Assembly: GCA_951801955.1 (NCBI GenBank)
Contig: CATOOV010000024.1
Coordinates: forward strand, 1 to 41,219
Length of the DNA: 41,219 bases
Direction of reading: 5' to 3'
Source of the DNA: an uncultured Lachnospiraceae bacterium
GTDB lineage: Bacteria > Bacillota > Clostridia > Lachnospirales > Lachnospiraceae
Shown one piece after another: positions 34,476 to 41,219 of this stretch. The notes under the pieces were generated by a model. The model was not told the DNA's origin. It did not search any database and was given only the letters and a program-made list of their open reading frames with translations. Each line of letters begins with the position of its first letter. Within the stretch, counting starts at the first letter, position 1. A program made the translations under genes and the position numbers.

Positions 34476-36151
34476 TGCAAAAGCTCGTGTTCCCGATTTT
34501 TCAAAAGATCTTTATATAACGTATCAACCAGCGGATTTTCCTCACTGCGCTTAATCTGAAGCGCTTTGTCATTCTTATAAAGCCCTTCCGCGCGCATCCG
34601 CTTTTCTGTTGACCGGGCAAAAGGCTGCCCGGCGCCGGCTACACAGCCTCCTGGACATGCCATAACCTCTACAAAGTCAAAATGCTCTTCCCCGCTCTCA
34701 ATTTTCTGAAGCAGGCGGTCTGCATTTCCAAGACCGCTGACAATTCCAATCCGCACTGTCCGCTCCCCCAAATCAAGTTCACATTCTTTGACACCTTCCA
34801 TGCCCCGAACGCCAATAAATTCAATTTCTTTCAGCACTTTCGGACTCTTGTCCTGCACTACCCGGCGAACGGCTGCCTCTGTAACTCCCCCAGTAGCGCC
34901 AAAAATCACGCCTGCACCAGAATAAATAGAAAATGGCATGTCATATGCTTCGGGTTCCAGACGGTCAAAACGGATTCCAATTTCTTTGAGCATACCAATT
35001 ACTTCCTCTGAGGTAAGCACATAATCCACATCTGGAACTCCGTTCCTCTTAAACTCCTCCCTGGAAGCCTCAAACTTTTTCGCAGTACAAGGCATAATGG
35101 CAACAGAAACTGTTTCCCTGCCTTCCTTCTTATCCTGCTTTTTATAATATTGCTTCACCACGGCTCCGAACATCTGCATGGGAGATTTGGAAGTGGATAT
35201 ATAAGGCATAATATGGGGATATTGGGTTTCCACATAGCGGATCCATGCCGGGCAGCAGGAAGTAAACAGCGGATATTTACGTTCTTCTTCCTCTAAGCTT
35301 TCCACCAATTCTTCTGCTTCCTCCATGATGGTCAAATCAGCGCCCACGGACGTATCAAAGATTGCATCAATCCCCAGCATACGCAGGGATGCGACCAATT
35401 TTCCAATGGTATTTTCTCCAGGATCATAACCATACGCTTCCCCGATTGCCACCCGGACCGCAGGGGCAATCTGCACCACTACCCGTTTCTTAGGATTGTG
35501 GATTGCCTCCCATACATCATGAGTGTCATTTTTAATGGTAATGGCGCCCGTCGGACACACTGCCGCACACTGCCCGCAATTGACACAGTTGGTATCTGCA
35601 ATATCCCTGCCAAATGCCGTGGAGATTTCCATATCCGCCCCCCGATGGGCAAAATCAATGGCTCCCACATGCTGGATCTCACTGCATACCCTGACACAAT
35701 CGCCACAGAGAATACATTTATTGGGATTGCGCACAATCGCCTTGGAAGAAGTATCAATGGGGCGGATTGGATTGGTATTTTCAAACCGCACTCCCGGAAT
35801 AGAGAACCGGTTGGCAAGTTCCTGCAATTTGCATTTCCCATTCTTTTCACAAGTCGTACAATCCCTGCAGTGTGCAGCCAACAGCAATTCTAAGATGCGC
35901 TTTCTATGATAGTAAAGCTGGGGAGTATTGGTACGGATTTCCATACCGTTTTTGGGCGGCGTAGAACAAGACGCAACGATCCCTCCCCATTTATCTTCTA
36001 CTACGCACATGCGGCAGGCGCCATAAATCGAAAGATCTGAATAGTAACAAAAGGTTGGCAAGATAATTCCTGCTTTTCGAATCACTCCAAGAATATTTTT
36101 TTCATCGGTGAACGGTACACGCTCTCCGTCAATAATCATATATTTTTCCAT
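34451..36151 (-). CDS. hydA: NAD-linked [FeFe] hydrogenase, catalytic subunit
   Basis: Catalytic subunit of the trimeric electron-bifurcating hydrogenase: it produces H2 using electrons from NADH and reduced ferredoxin. The 566 residues hold an N-terminal [2Fe-2S] domain (FCYYSDLSIYGACRMC). A His/Cys cluster follows (HCRDCTTCEKNGKC), then two [4Fe-4S] sites (CILCGDCVRVC, CVNCGQCAAVC). The H-cluster motifs are all intact: L1 TSCCPAW, L2 MPCTAKKFE, L3 MACPGGCVAGAG. It follows hydB by 11 bases and is the last gene of the operon. The end of the gene is tandemly duplicated downstream. Confidence 0.97.
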   Translation of the reverse strand: MEKYMIIDGERVPFTDEKNILGVIRKAGIILPTFCYYSDLSIYGACRMCVVEDKWGGIVASCSTPPKNGMEIRTNTPQLYYHRKRILELLLAAHCRDCTTCEKNGKCKLQELANRFSIPGVRFENTNPIRPIDTSSKAIVRNPNKCILCGDCVRVCSEIQHVGAIDFAHRGADMEISTAFGRDIADTNCVNCGQCAAVCPTGAITIKNDTHDVWEAIHNPKKRVVVQIAPAVRVAIGEAYGYDPGENTIGKLVASLRMLGIDAIFDTSVGADLTIMEEAEELVESLEEEERKYPLFTSCCPAWIRYVETQYPHIMPYISTSKSPMQMFGAVVKQYYKKQDKKEGRETVSVAIMPCTAKKFEASREEFKRNGVPDVDYVLTSEEVIGMLKEIGIRFDRLEPEAYDMPFSIYSGAGVIFGATGGVTEAAVRRVVQDKSPKVLKEIEFIGVRGMEGVKECELDLGERTVRIGIVSGLGNADRLLQKIESGEEHFDFVEVMACPGGCVAGAGQPFARSTEKRMRAEGLYKNDKALQIKRSEENPLVDTLYKDLLKNREHELLHVDYMRES

Positions 36152-36162
36152 GTCCGTCCCTC

Positions 36163-38052
36163 CTACGCTTCTTTGATCGCATGGAAATTACAGCCTTCCT
36201 TGCATGCGCCGCATTTAATACATTTACTGGTATCAATCGTAAAGGGCTTTTTGATTTCACCGGAAATCGCGCCCACCGGACAGACTCTGGCACATTTGCT
36301 GCAACCCTTACACAACTCTGGATCAATTGCCAAAGTTACCAATGCCTTACACTGACCGGCAGGACATTTCTTCTCCACTACATGAGAAAGATATTCCTCC
36401 CGGAAATATTTCATGGTACTTACCACCGGGGAAGCTGCCGTCTTCCCAAGACCGCACAGGGCCGTGGCAGAAATCGTGGAAGCAAGTTCCTCCAACAACT
36501 GGATATGCCGCATGGTCCCACGCCCTTCACAGATATCATTTAACAGCTCCAACATACGTTTTGTGCCCTCCCGGCAGGGAATACATTTTCCGCAAGATTC
36601 ATTTTGGGTAAAATTCATAAAAAATCTTGCCACTTCTACCATACAGCTCTTGTCATTCATCACCACCAGACCGCCGCTTCCAATCATGGCGCCTACTTTT
36701 TTCAGCGAATCAAAATCCAAGTGCAGATCCAAATGGTCTTCGGATGGATTGATGCACAGGCATCCCCCAGAGGGACCGCCAATCTGAACCGCCTTAAAGC
36801 TGCCGCCTTTCACGCCGCCTCCAATATCAAAAATAACTTTGCGCAAGGTGGTTCCCATAGGCACTTCAATCAACCCTGTATTCATAACATTTCCAGTCAG
36901 GGCAAATGCCTTGGTCCCATGGTTGTTGTCTGGTCCAATGGTTTGATACCATGCCGCCCCTTTGCTGATAATCGGCGGTACATTACAGTAAGTTTCTACA
37001 TTATTCAGTACCGTTGGCTTTTCGAACAATCCTTTTTCCACCGTGCGGGGCGGTTTTACCCTGGGCATTCCACGGTTTCCTTCAATGGAAGCGGTCAGGG
37101 CAGAACCTTCCCCGCAGACAAAGGCGCCGGCGCCCTGGCTGATTTTCAAATCAAAATCAAATCCAGAACCTAAAATATCTTTTCCTAACAGCCCTTTTTC
37201 CTCTGCCTTGTTGATTGCCGTCTGCAGGCGCTCCACCGCAAGGGGGTATTCTGCGCGCACATAGATATAACCATAATGCGCCCCTGTTGCAATTCCAGCA
37301 ATCAGCATCCCTTCAATCACACGGTGGGGATCCCCTTCCATCATGCTTCGGTCCATAAAAGCGCCAGGGTCACCCTCATCACCATTACAGACAATATATT
37401 TGACTTCCTCTTTCTGCGCCAGCACCTGGGACCATTTCCGGCCAGTCGGAAATCCGCCTCCTCCTCGTCCTCGCAAAGACGCCTCTGAAATCTCATCTAC
37501 AATCTGCTGGGGCGTTAGATCAAACAATGCTTTTGCAACTGCGTTGTAACCGCCTACCGCTATGTATTCCTTGATAGATTCTGCATTAATTCTTCCGCAG
37601 TCTTCAAGCGCCACACGCGTCTGCTGCTTATAAAATGGAATATCGTCCTGTTTCTCATAAGCCTTGCCCTCTTTGTCATGATAAACCAGGCGGTCAATCA
37701 CCTCATCCCCAACAATACTTTTCTCAATAATCTCTTCACAATCTGCTGTTTTCACCTTGACATATAAGATTCCCTCCGGCTCAATCCGAAGCAAAGGACC
37801 CATTTCACAAAATCCATGACAACCAGATTTCTTAAGCCCAATACTATGGCCATGAGGCTCCTTTTCCAATACCAGGGAACATTTAATCCCCCTCTCCATA
37901 AGGATTTCCTGCATCCTGGCATAGATATCCAAAGATCCCCCCGCAACACATCCAGTCCCTGCACAAATTAAAATCTGCTTTCTCTGGGTTTTTAAGGACG
38001 CTGCATATTCTTTTCTTCTGGTTTCCAGTTCTTCCCTTGTATTAATCCTCAT
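36163..38052 (-). CDS. hydB: Hydrogenase NADH-oxidising subunit, NuoF-like
   Basis: Flavoprotein subunit that exchanges electrons with NAD(H) in the bifurcating hydrogenase. The 629 residues start with a thioredoxin-like [2Fe-2S] domain (CAGTGCVAGG, KSGCHGFCEMGP). The NADH and FMN sites follow (GRGGGGFPTGRKW, GDEGDPGAFMDRSM) and then the [4Fe-4S] motif ESCGKCIPCREGTKRM. Two C-terminal ferredoxin clusters are present (CKGCSKCARVCPVG, CIKCGACKEGC). This layout is that of HydB rather than plain NuoF of complex I. Its start overlaps the hydC stop by 11 bases, so the two are translationally coupled. Confidence 0.96.
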   Translation of the reverse strand: MRINTREELETRRKEYAASLKTQRKQILICAGTGCVAGGSLDIYARMQEILMERGIKCSLVLEKEPHGHSIGLKKSGCHGFCEMGPLLRIEPEGILYVKVKTADCEEIIEKSIVGDEVIDRLVYHDKEGKAYEKQDDIPFYKQQTRVALEDCGRINAESIKEYIAVGGYNAVAKALFDLTPQQIVDEISEASLRGRGGGGFPTGRKWSQVLAQKEEVKYIVCNGDEGDPGAFMDRSMMEGDPHRVIEGMLIAGIATGAHYGYIYVRAEYPLAVERLQTAINKAEEKGLLGKDILGSGFDFDLKISQGAGAFVCGEGSALTASIEGNRGMPRVKPPRTVEKGLFEKPTVLNNVETYCNVPPIISKGAAWYQTIGPDNNHGTKAFALTGNVMNTGLIEVPMGTTLRKVIFDIGGGVKGGSFKAVQIGGPSGGCLCINPSEDHLDLHLDFDSLKKVGAMIGSGGLVVMNDKSCMVEVARFFMNFTQNESCGKCIPCREGTKRMLELLNDICEGRGTMRHIQLLEELASTISATALCGLGKTAASPVVSTMKYFREEYLSHVVEKKCPAGQCKALVTLAIDPELCKGCSKCARVCPVGAISGEIKKPFTIDTSKCIKCGACKEGCNFHAIKEA

Positions 38053-38545
38053 CTGCAGCCTCCTTTCCGACAGCTTCGCTGTCTTTTAATTCCTGAATCA
38101 ATACCCTTGCCTTTTCTGGATTCATTGCCGGATGCACCACATCGTTGACGGTACAGACTGGGGCAAGGCCACAAGCGCCCAAGCATGATACCGTCTCCAC
38201 CGTAAACATCATATCATCCGTGGTAGGCTTTGCGGCTGTCACTCCCAAAATAGCGCGGATTTCCTCCAAAATAGCTGTGGACTGCCGCACATGGCATGCC
38301 GTGCCATCACAGATTTTAATGACATATTTCCCCTTTGGTTCCAATGAAAAATTTTCATAAAATGTAGCAACCCCATACACTTTTGCTTCGCTCAAATGCA
38401 GTTTTTTTGCGATATAACAAAGCATCTCTTCCGGCAGATACCGATAAATTTTCTGGATATCCTGCATAATCGCAATCACTGCTGTCTGGTTGTAATCATG
38501 GGATTCCAGGATCTCATCCAGTACTTTTTGTTCCTTTGCTTCCAA
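38042..38545 (-). CDS. hydC: Hydrogenase [2Fe-2S] subunit, NuoE-like
   Basis: The 167-residue thioredoxin-like [2Fe-2S] subunit of the HydABC complex. The four Cys ligands are in CDGTACHVRQS and CLGACGLAPVC. The N-terminal helical part (YNQTAVIAIMQDIQKIYRYL) is canonical. The start is TTG at 38545 with AAGGAGG 6 bases upstream; no ATG lies near. It is the first gene of hydC-hydB-hydA and has its own promoter at 38588-38616. Confidence 0.95.
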   Translation of the reverse strand: MEAKEQKVLDEILESHDYNQTAVIAIMQDIQKIYRYLPEEMLCYIAKKLHLSEAKVYGVATFYENFSLEPKGKYVIKICDGTACHVRQSTAILEEIRAILGVTAAKPTTDDMMFTVETVSCLGACGLAPVCTVNDVVHPAMNPEKARVLIQELKDSEAVGKEAADED

Positions 38546-38587
38546 ACCTTCTCCTCCTTAGATTGTTTTCTTTTGTATTACTATTTT

Positions 38588-38616
38588 AGTATAACATTGC
38601 CAAATCATTTACTCAA
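38588..38616 (-). promoter_or_regulatory. Promoter for the hydCBA operon
   Basis: Minus strand TATACT (38588-38593) with TTGAGT (38611-38616) 17 bases upstream, about 43 bases ahead of the TTG start of hydC. The -35 matches only partly; no operator or Rex-like site is obvious. Confidence 0.45.
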
Positions 38617-38649
38617 TCAAAATATCAAGCGTTGTAGCGAATTTAATTG

Positions 38650-38678
38650 TTGACAGACCGTAAATCTTGTAATAGAAT
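38650..38678 (+). promoter_or_regulatory. Near-consensus promoter for rplM-rpsI
   Basis: TTGACA (38650-38655), a 17-base spacer and TAGAAT (38673-38678). It is divergent from the hydCBA promoter, about 35 bases away. Confidence 0.8.
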
Positions 38679-38684
38679 GTATAA

Positions 38685-38856
38685 GTATGGCAAGTTAGAA
38701 ATGCAAGCCTTACCCCGGCGAAGCGTTTTTGCTTTGAAGTACAAGGAAAAATGTAAATGGTGTGAAACAGATAGAACAGGTGGAATCTTTTGCAGAAATT
38801 CAGGACGGCATCTGGATATCAGAGTAACATCGTATAATTCAAGGAGGTAACATTCA
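38685..38856 (+). other. Long 5' leader of rplM-rpsI, possible ribosomal-protein autoregulatory leader
   Basis: About 170 bases separate the promoter from the rplM start. There are short hairpins (CGAAGC/GCTTTG near 38718-38735, TCTG/CAGA near the end). Firmicutes often have an L13 leader here that binds free L13, but I cannot match its consensus by eye. An open frame crossing this region has no ribosome binding site and starts before the promoter, so I do not call it a gene. Confidence 0.4.
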
Positions 38857-39285
38857 ATGAAAACTTTTATGGCCAGCCCGGCAACAATTGAAAGAAAATG
38901 GTATGTAGTCGATGCTGAAGGAAAAACATTAGGTCGTTTGGCATCTGAAATTGCAAAGGTATTGCGAGGAAAAAATAAACCGATTTTTACTCCTCATATG
39001 GATACTGGTGATTATGTGATTGTTGTCAACGCAGAAAAGATAAAAGTAACTGGCAAAAAATTAAATCAGAAAATTTACTACCATCACTCTGATTATGTAG
39101 GTGGAATGAAAGAAACCACCTTAAAAGAGATGTTAGCAAACAAACCAATAAGGGTTGTTGAACTCGCTGTCAAGGGAATGCTTCCAAAAGGACCTTTGGG
39201 AAGACAGATGTATAAGAAATTATTTGTTTATGCAGGTCCTGAACACAAACACGAAGCCCAGAAGCCAGAAGTTTTAACATTTTAA
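38857..39285 (+). CDS. rplM: 50S ribosomal protein L13
   Basis: L13 of the large ribosomal subunit, 142 residues, the usual bacterial length. Signature stretches include [19 protein letters not shown] near the N-terminus and [18 protein letters not shown], and the C-terminal [15 protein letters not shown]. The ATG has AAGGAGG 9 bases upstream. It is followed by rpsI 17 bases on, the conserved pair in bacteria. Confidence 0.98.
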   Translation: MKTFMASPATIERKWYVVDAEGKTLGRLASEIAKVLRGKNKPIFTPHMDTGDYVIVVNAEKIKVTGKKLNQKIYYHHSDYVGGMKETTLKEMLANKPIRVVELAVKGMLPKGPLGRQMYKKLFVYAGPEHKHEAQKPEVLTF

Positions 39286-39302
39286 TCAGGAGGTAAATAG
39301 AG

Positions 39303-39695
39303 ATGGCTACTACAAAGTATTATGGAACAGGAAGAAGAAAAAAATCAATCGCCAGAGTATATCTGGTACCTGGAACTGGTAAAATTACGATCAATAAAAG
39401 AGATATTGATGAATATTTGGGAATGGAAACCTTAAAGGTAATCGTCCGCCAGCCTTTAGTTGCAACCGAAACTGTTGACAAATTTGACGTTTTGGTAAAC
39501 GTTCGCGGCGGCGGATATACTGGTCAGGCTGGTGCAATCCGCCATGGTATCGCAAGAGCATTACTGGAAGCAGATTCTGATTTCAGACCCGTATTAAAAG
39601 CTGCTGGTTTCCTGACTCGTGACCCAAGAATGAAGGAAAGAAAGAAATACGGACTCAAAGCTGCGCGCCGTGCTCCACAGTTCTCCAAGAGATAA
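39303..39695 (+). CDS. rpsI: 30S ribosomal protein S9
   Basis: S9 of the small ribosomal subunit, 130 residues. It begins [19 protein letters not shown], has the [19 protein letters not shown] block, and ends with the basic tail RRAPQFSKR that reaches the P-site. AGGAGG lies 9 bases before the ATG. It is co-transcribed with rplM and is followed about 120 bases later by a terminator hairpin. Confidence 0.98.
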   Translation: MATTKYYGTGRRKKSIARVYLVPGTGKITINKRDIDEYLGMETLKVIVRQPLVATETVDKFDVLVNVRGGGYTGQAGAIRHGIARALLEADSDFRPVLKAAGFLTRDPRMKERKKYGLKAARRAPQFSKR

Positions 39696-39816
39696 TCTTA
39701 CGGTTACACAAGATTTAAGAAAGCCCGATTTTTACAAAGGTTACAAAGGTTGTGGAAAGTTGTCAGATGTACTGGATTTCAAACGGTATGCAACACAAAT
39801 ATCAATGATATGTATC

Positions 39817-39864
39817 GGACATTTTTCAGTAAGCAATTACTGGGAAATGTCCTTTCTTTTGTTT
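39817..39864 (+). terminator. Terminator hairpin downstream of rpsI
   Basis: GGACATTT and CAGTAA pair with TTACTG and AAATGTCC around GCAA, interrupted by a two-base mismatch, and are followed by TTTCTTTTG. It also marks the boundary to the restriction-modification remnant, whose coding similarity begins right after it. Confidence 0.7.
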
Positions 39865-41088
39865 AAGAGGAAATCCTACTTTTAAGCGAGATAAAGAAGG
39901 CAATGAAATTTTAGTGCCAGATACGAACAGTATTTTGCTTAAAAATGAAAAAGAAGAAAATGATAAAATTGTGTCTCATGAGCAAAAGAAAAAAGTAGAA
40001 GACGATCAGACGCCAGATGTTCCAACAATTTTTGCGAAGTGGAAAAAACAGGAGGGGCTAGTAACTTCCTACACCAGAGCACGTTTTAAACGTATATGGG
40101 TACAAAAATCAAATTTACCTATATATCAACCTTCTACAATCGTGGACATTAAGCCAACTCCAGATGGTTACATATCGCATTTAACTAAAACTAATATAGA
40201 AGCACTAAGAGTAAAAAAAGGGCAAGTATTGATGACATGTTCTGGAACGATAGGAAAGGTATCTTATGTTTCGGAAACATTGGATAATAAAATTTTTAGT
40301 CATGATTTACTTAGAATAGATTGCAAAAATACTGTTGACCAAGGGTATATTTATGCATATCTAAAAAGCAAGATAGGAAATAAGATATTGTTGACCAATA
40401 GTTATGGTGCTGTTATTACGCATATTGAACATTACGCTGCCTGCGTCCATATACGGGCTTCAATAGTTATAGTGCTGTTATTACGCATATTGAACCAGAA
40501 CACTTAGCCACAGTTCCTATTCCTAATGCATCGCAAGACATAAAAAAGAAAATTCATAATTTGATAGTTCATTCCTTTGAATTACGCGATGATTCTAATA
40601 GGCTGATTGATGAAGCGATGACATTGCTTGTTCACGAATTAAATTTACCTGAGATTGATGTATTAAAGAATCAAAGTGTAACAGATAATGCGACAGTTGG
40701 AAGTTTTAGTGTTAAATTGAGCGAACTTACAGGCAGGGTGGATGCTTCATATCATATTCCAATCGTAAAGACAATTACAGATCATTTAAAAAAATATGCC
40801 AAGAAAGTGACAACACTTGGAAATCCAGATGTATGTGCAGAGATTATTTTGCCAGGAAGATTTAAACGAGTTTATGTAGAAGAAGGATATGGACGTGTTT
40901 TTATCGGAGGAAAACAATTAGGAGAGTTAGATCCTTCTAATAAAAAATATTTATCACTTGTTTATCATAAGGATAGAATAGCTAAACAATTAGAGCTTCA
41001 TGAAAATATGACGTTAATAACATGTAGTGGAACAATTATTGGAAATTATGGACAAAGAGGTTCTATATGCAAAATAAAGACTCTGGCG
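39863..41088 (+). pseudogene. Type I restriction-modification remnant: HsdM-like tail joined to HsdS specificity subunit
   Basis: The frame opens just after the rpsI terminator, without a start, at RGNPTFKRDKEGNEILVPDT, which resembles the C-terminal part of an N-6 DNA methylase. It then passes into a specificity-subunit-like target domain (RIWVQKSNLPIYQPSTIVDI, GQVLMTCSGTIGKVSYVS). At 40430 a 65-bp insertion breaks the frame; removing it restores NSYGAVITHIEPEHLATVPIPN and the conserved helix (KKKIHNLIVHSFELRDD). A second target domain follows (RFKRVYVEEGYGRVFIGGKQ, LITCSGTIIGNYGQ). It stops abruptly near 41088, before the final helix of HsdS. The locus is therefore truncated at both ends and frameshifted. 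No intact methylase or HsdR gene is in the window. Confidence 0.7.
40396..40495 (+). repeat. Partial duplication inside the HsdS remnant
   Basis: A 35-base segment (40396-40430) is repeated at 40461-40495 with one mismatch, and 30 unrelated bases lie between. The period is 65 bases, so the insertion shifts the frame. The 30 intervening bases match nothing I recognise in the window. Confidence 0.9.
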
Positions 41089-41096
41089 GGTGTGGG

Positions 41097-41145
41097 GCTG
41101 TCGCTTTAACGAATGAAAATTCTTGAAGCGGCAGCTTCTTTTTCT
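41097..41145 (+). terminator. Composite terminator hairpin at the right edge
   Basis: GCTGTCGCTT pairs with AAGCGGCAGC (one G-U), with GAAT/ATTC nested inside, followed by TTCTTTTTC. It begins just where HsdS similarity stops, so it may belong to inserted or rearranged DNA rather than to the original locus. Confidence 0.65.
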
Positions 41146-41219
41146 CTGTTTTTAGCATGAAATCCAATAGAAAATTATGATTTATGTGGTCAATTGATAA
41201 TAAAGGCATACTTTAATAA

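Noticed and set aside
38647..38850. 67-codon plus-strand frame ahead of rplM
   Set aside because: It starts before the -35 box of the rplM promoter and has no Shine-Dalgarno; the region is better read as an untranslated leader.
1..41219. tRNA and rRNA genes
   Set aside because: I saw no cloverleaf with a TTCGA-type arm and CCA region and no conserved rRNA block. A tRNAscan run would be decisive.

Overview
The window looks like the chromosome of a Gram-positive anaerobe of the Clostridia, most probably Lachnospiraceae. The sequence shows strong AGGAGG-type ribosome binding sites with frequent TTG and GTG starts. It also carries a trimeric NAD-linked [FeFe] hydrogenase, a CBS/DRTGG-type family II pyrophosphatase, a DUF711-ACT gene pair, and large secreted proteins with BspA-type leucine-rich repeats, Ig-like and fibronectin III modules. 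The family assignment is inference from gene content; no rRNA or tRNA gene is present to confirm it.

Positions 1-15700 are housekeeping genes, all read leftward. From right to left they are polA, a fused coaE::ftsA-like gene, yycJ, an ACT/DUF711 pair with its own promoter, then an acidic membrane protein with hisH-hisF-ung ending at a clear terminator. Beyond it lies a promoter-led unit of a coiled-coil membrane protein, the pyrophosphatase, a flavin reductase-like protein, and the start of a zinc-ribbon/HTH protein cut by the window edge.

Positions 16000-30500 are an accessory, surface- and signalling-rich region. It holds an LRR/Ig surface protein, a frameshifted secreted-protein gene, and a previously easy-to-miss 51-residue gene divergent from an XRE-type regulator, with a repeat array lying across both promoters. 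It also holds a 1204-residue kinase-TIR-transmembrane-beta-propeller protein, a CHAP/LRR/FnIII secreted protein, a multi-hairpin non-coding stretch, an unrecognised 383-residue protein on the plus strand, and a decayed RCC1/cysteine-peptidase/FnIII surface gene carrying a 165-bp centred palindrome that looks like a MITE.

Positions 30600-38550 return to leftward metabolic genes: a membrane-anchored Ntn hydrolase, Xaa-Pro aminopeptidase, RidA, and the hydC-hydB-hydA hydrogenase operon, whose 3' end is duplicated as a 58-bp tandem repeat. At 38650-39700 rplM-rpsI runs rightward from a near-consensus promoter. The right edge is a remnant of a type I restriction-modification locus: an HsdM-like tail joined to HsdS, broken by a 65-bp partial duplication.

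The best candidates for something undescribed are the kinase-TIR-propeller protein with its unknown neighbour, the four-copy operator array of the XRE regulator, the CoaE-FtsA fusion, the palindromic element and the hairpin cluster at 26.6-26.8 kb.
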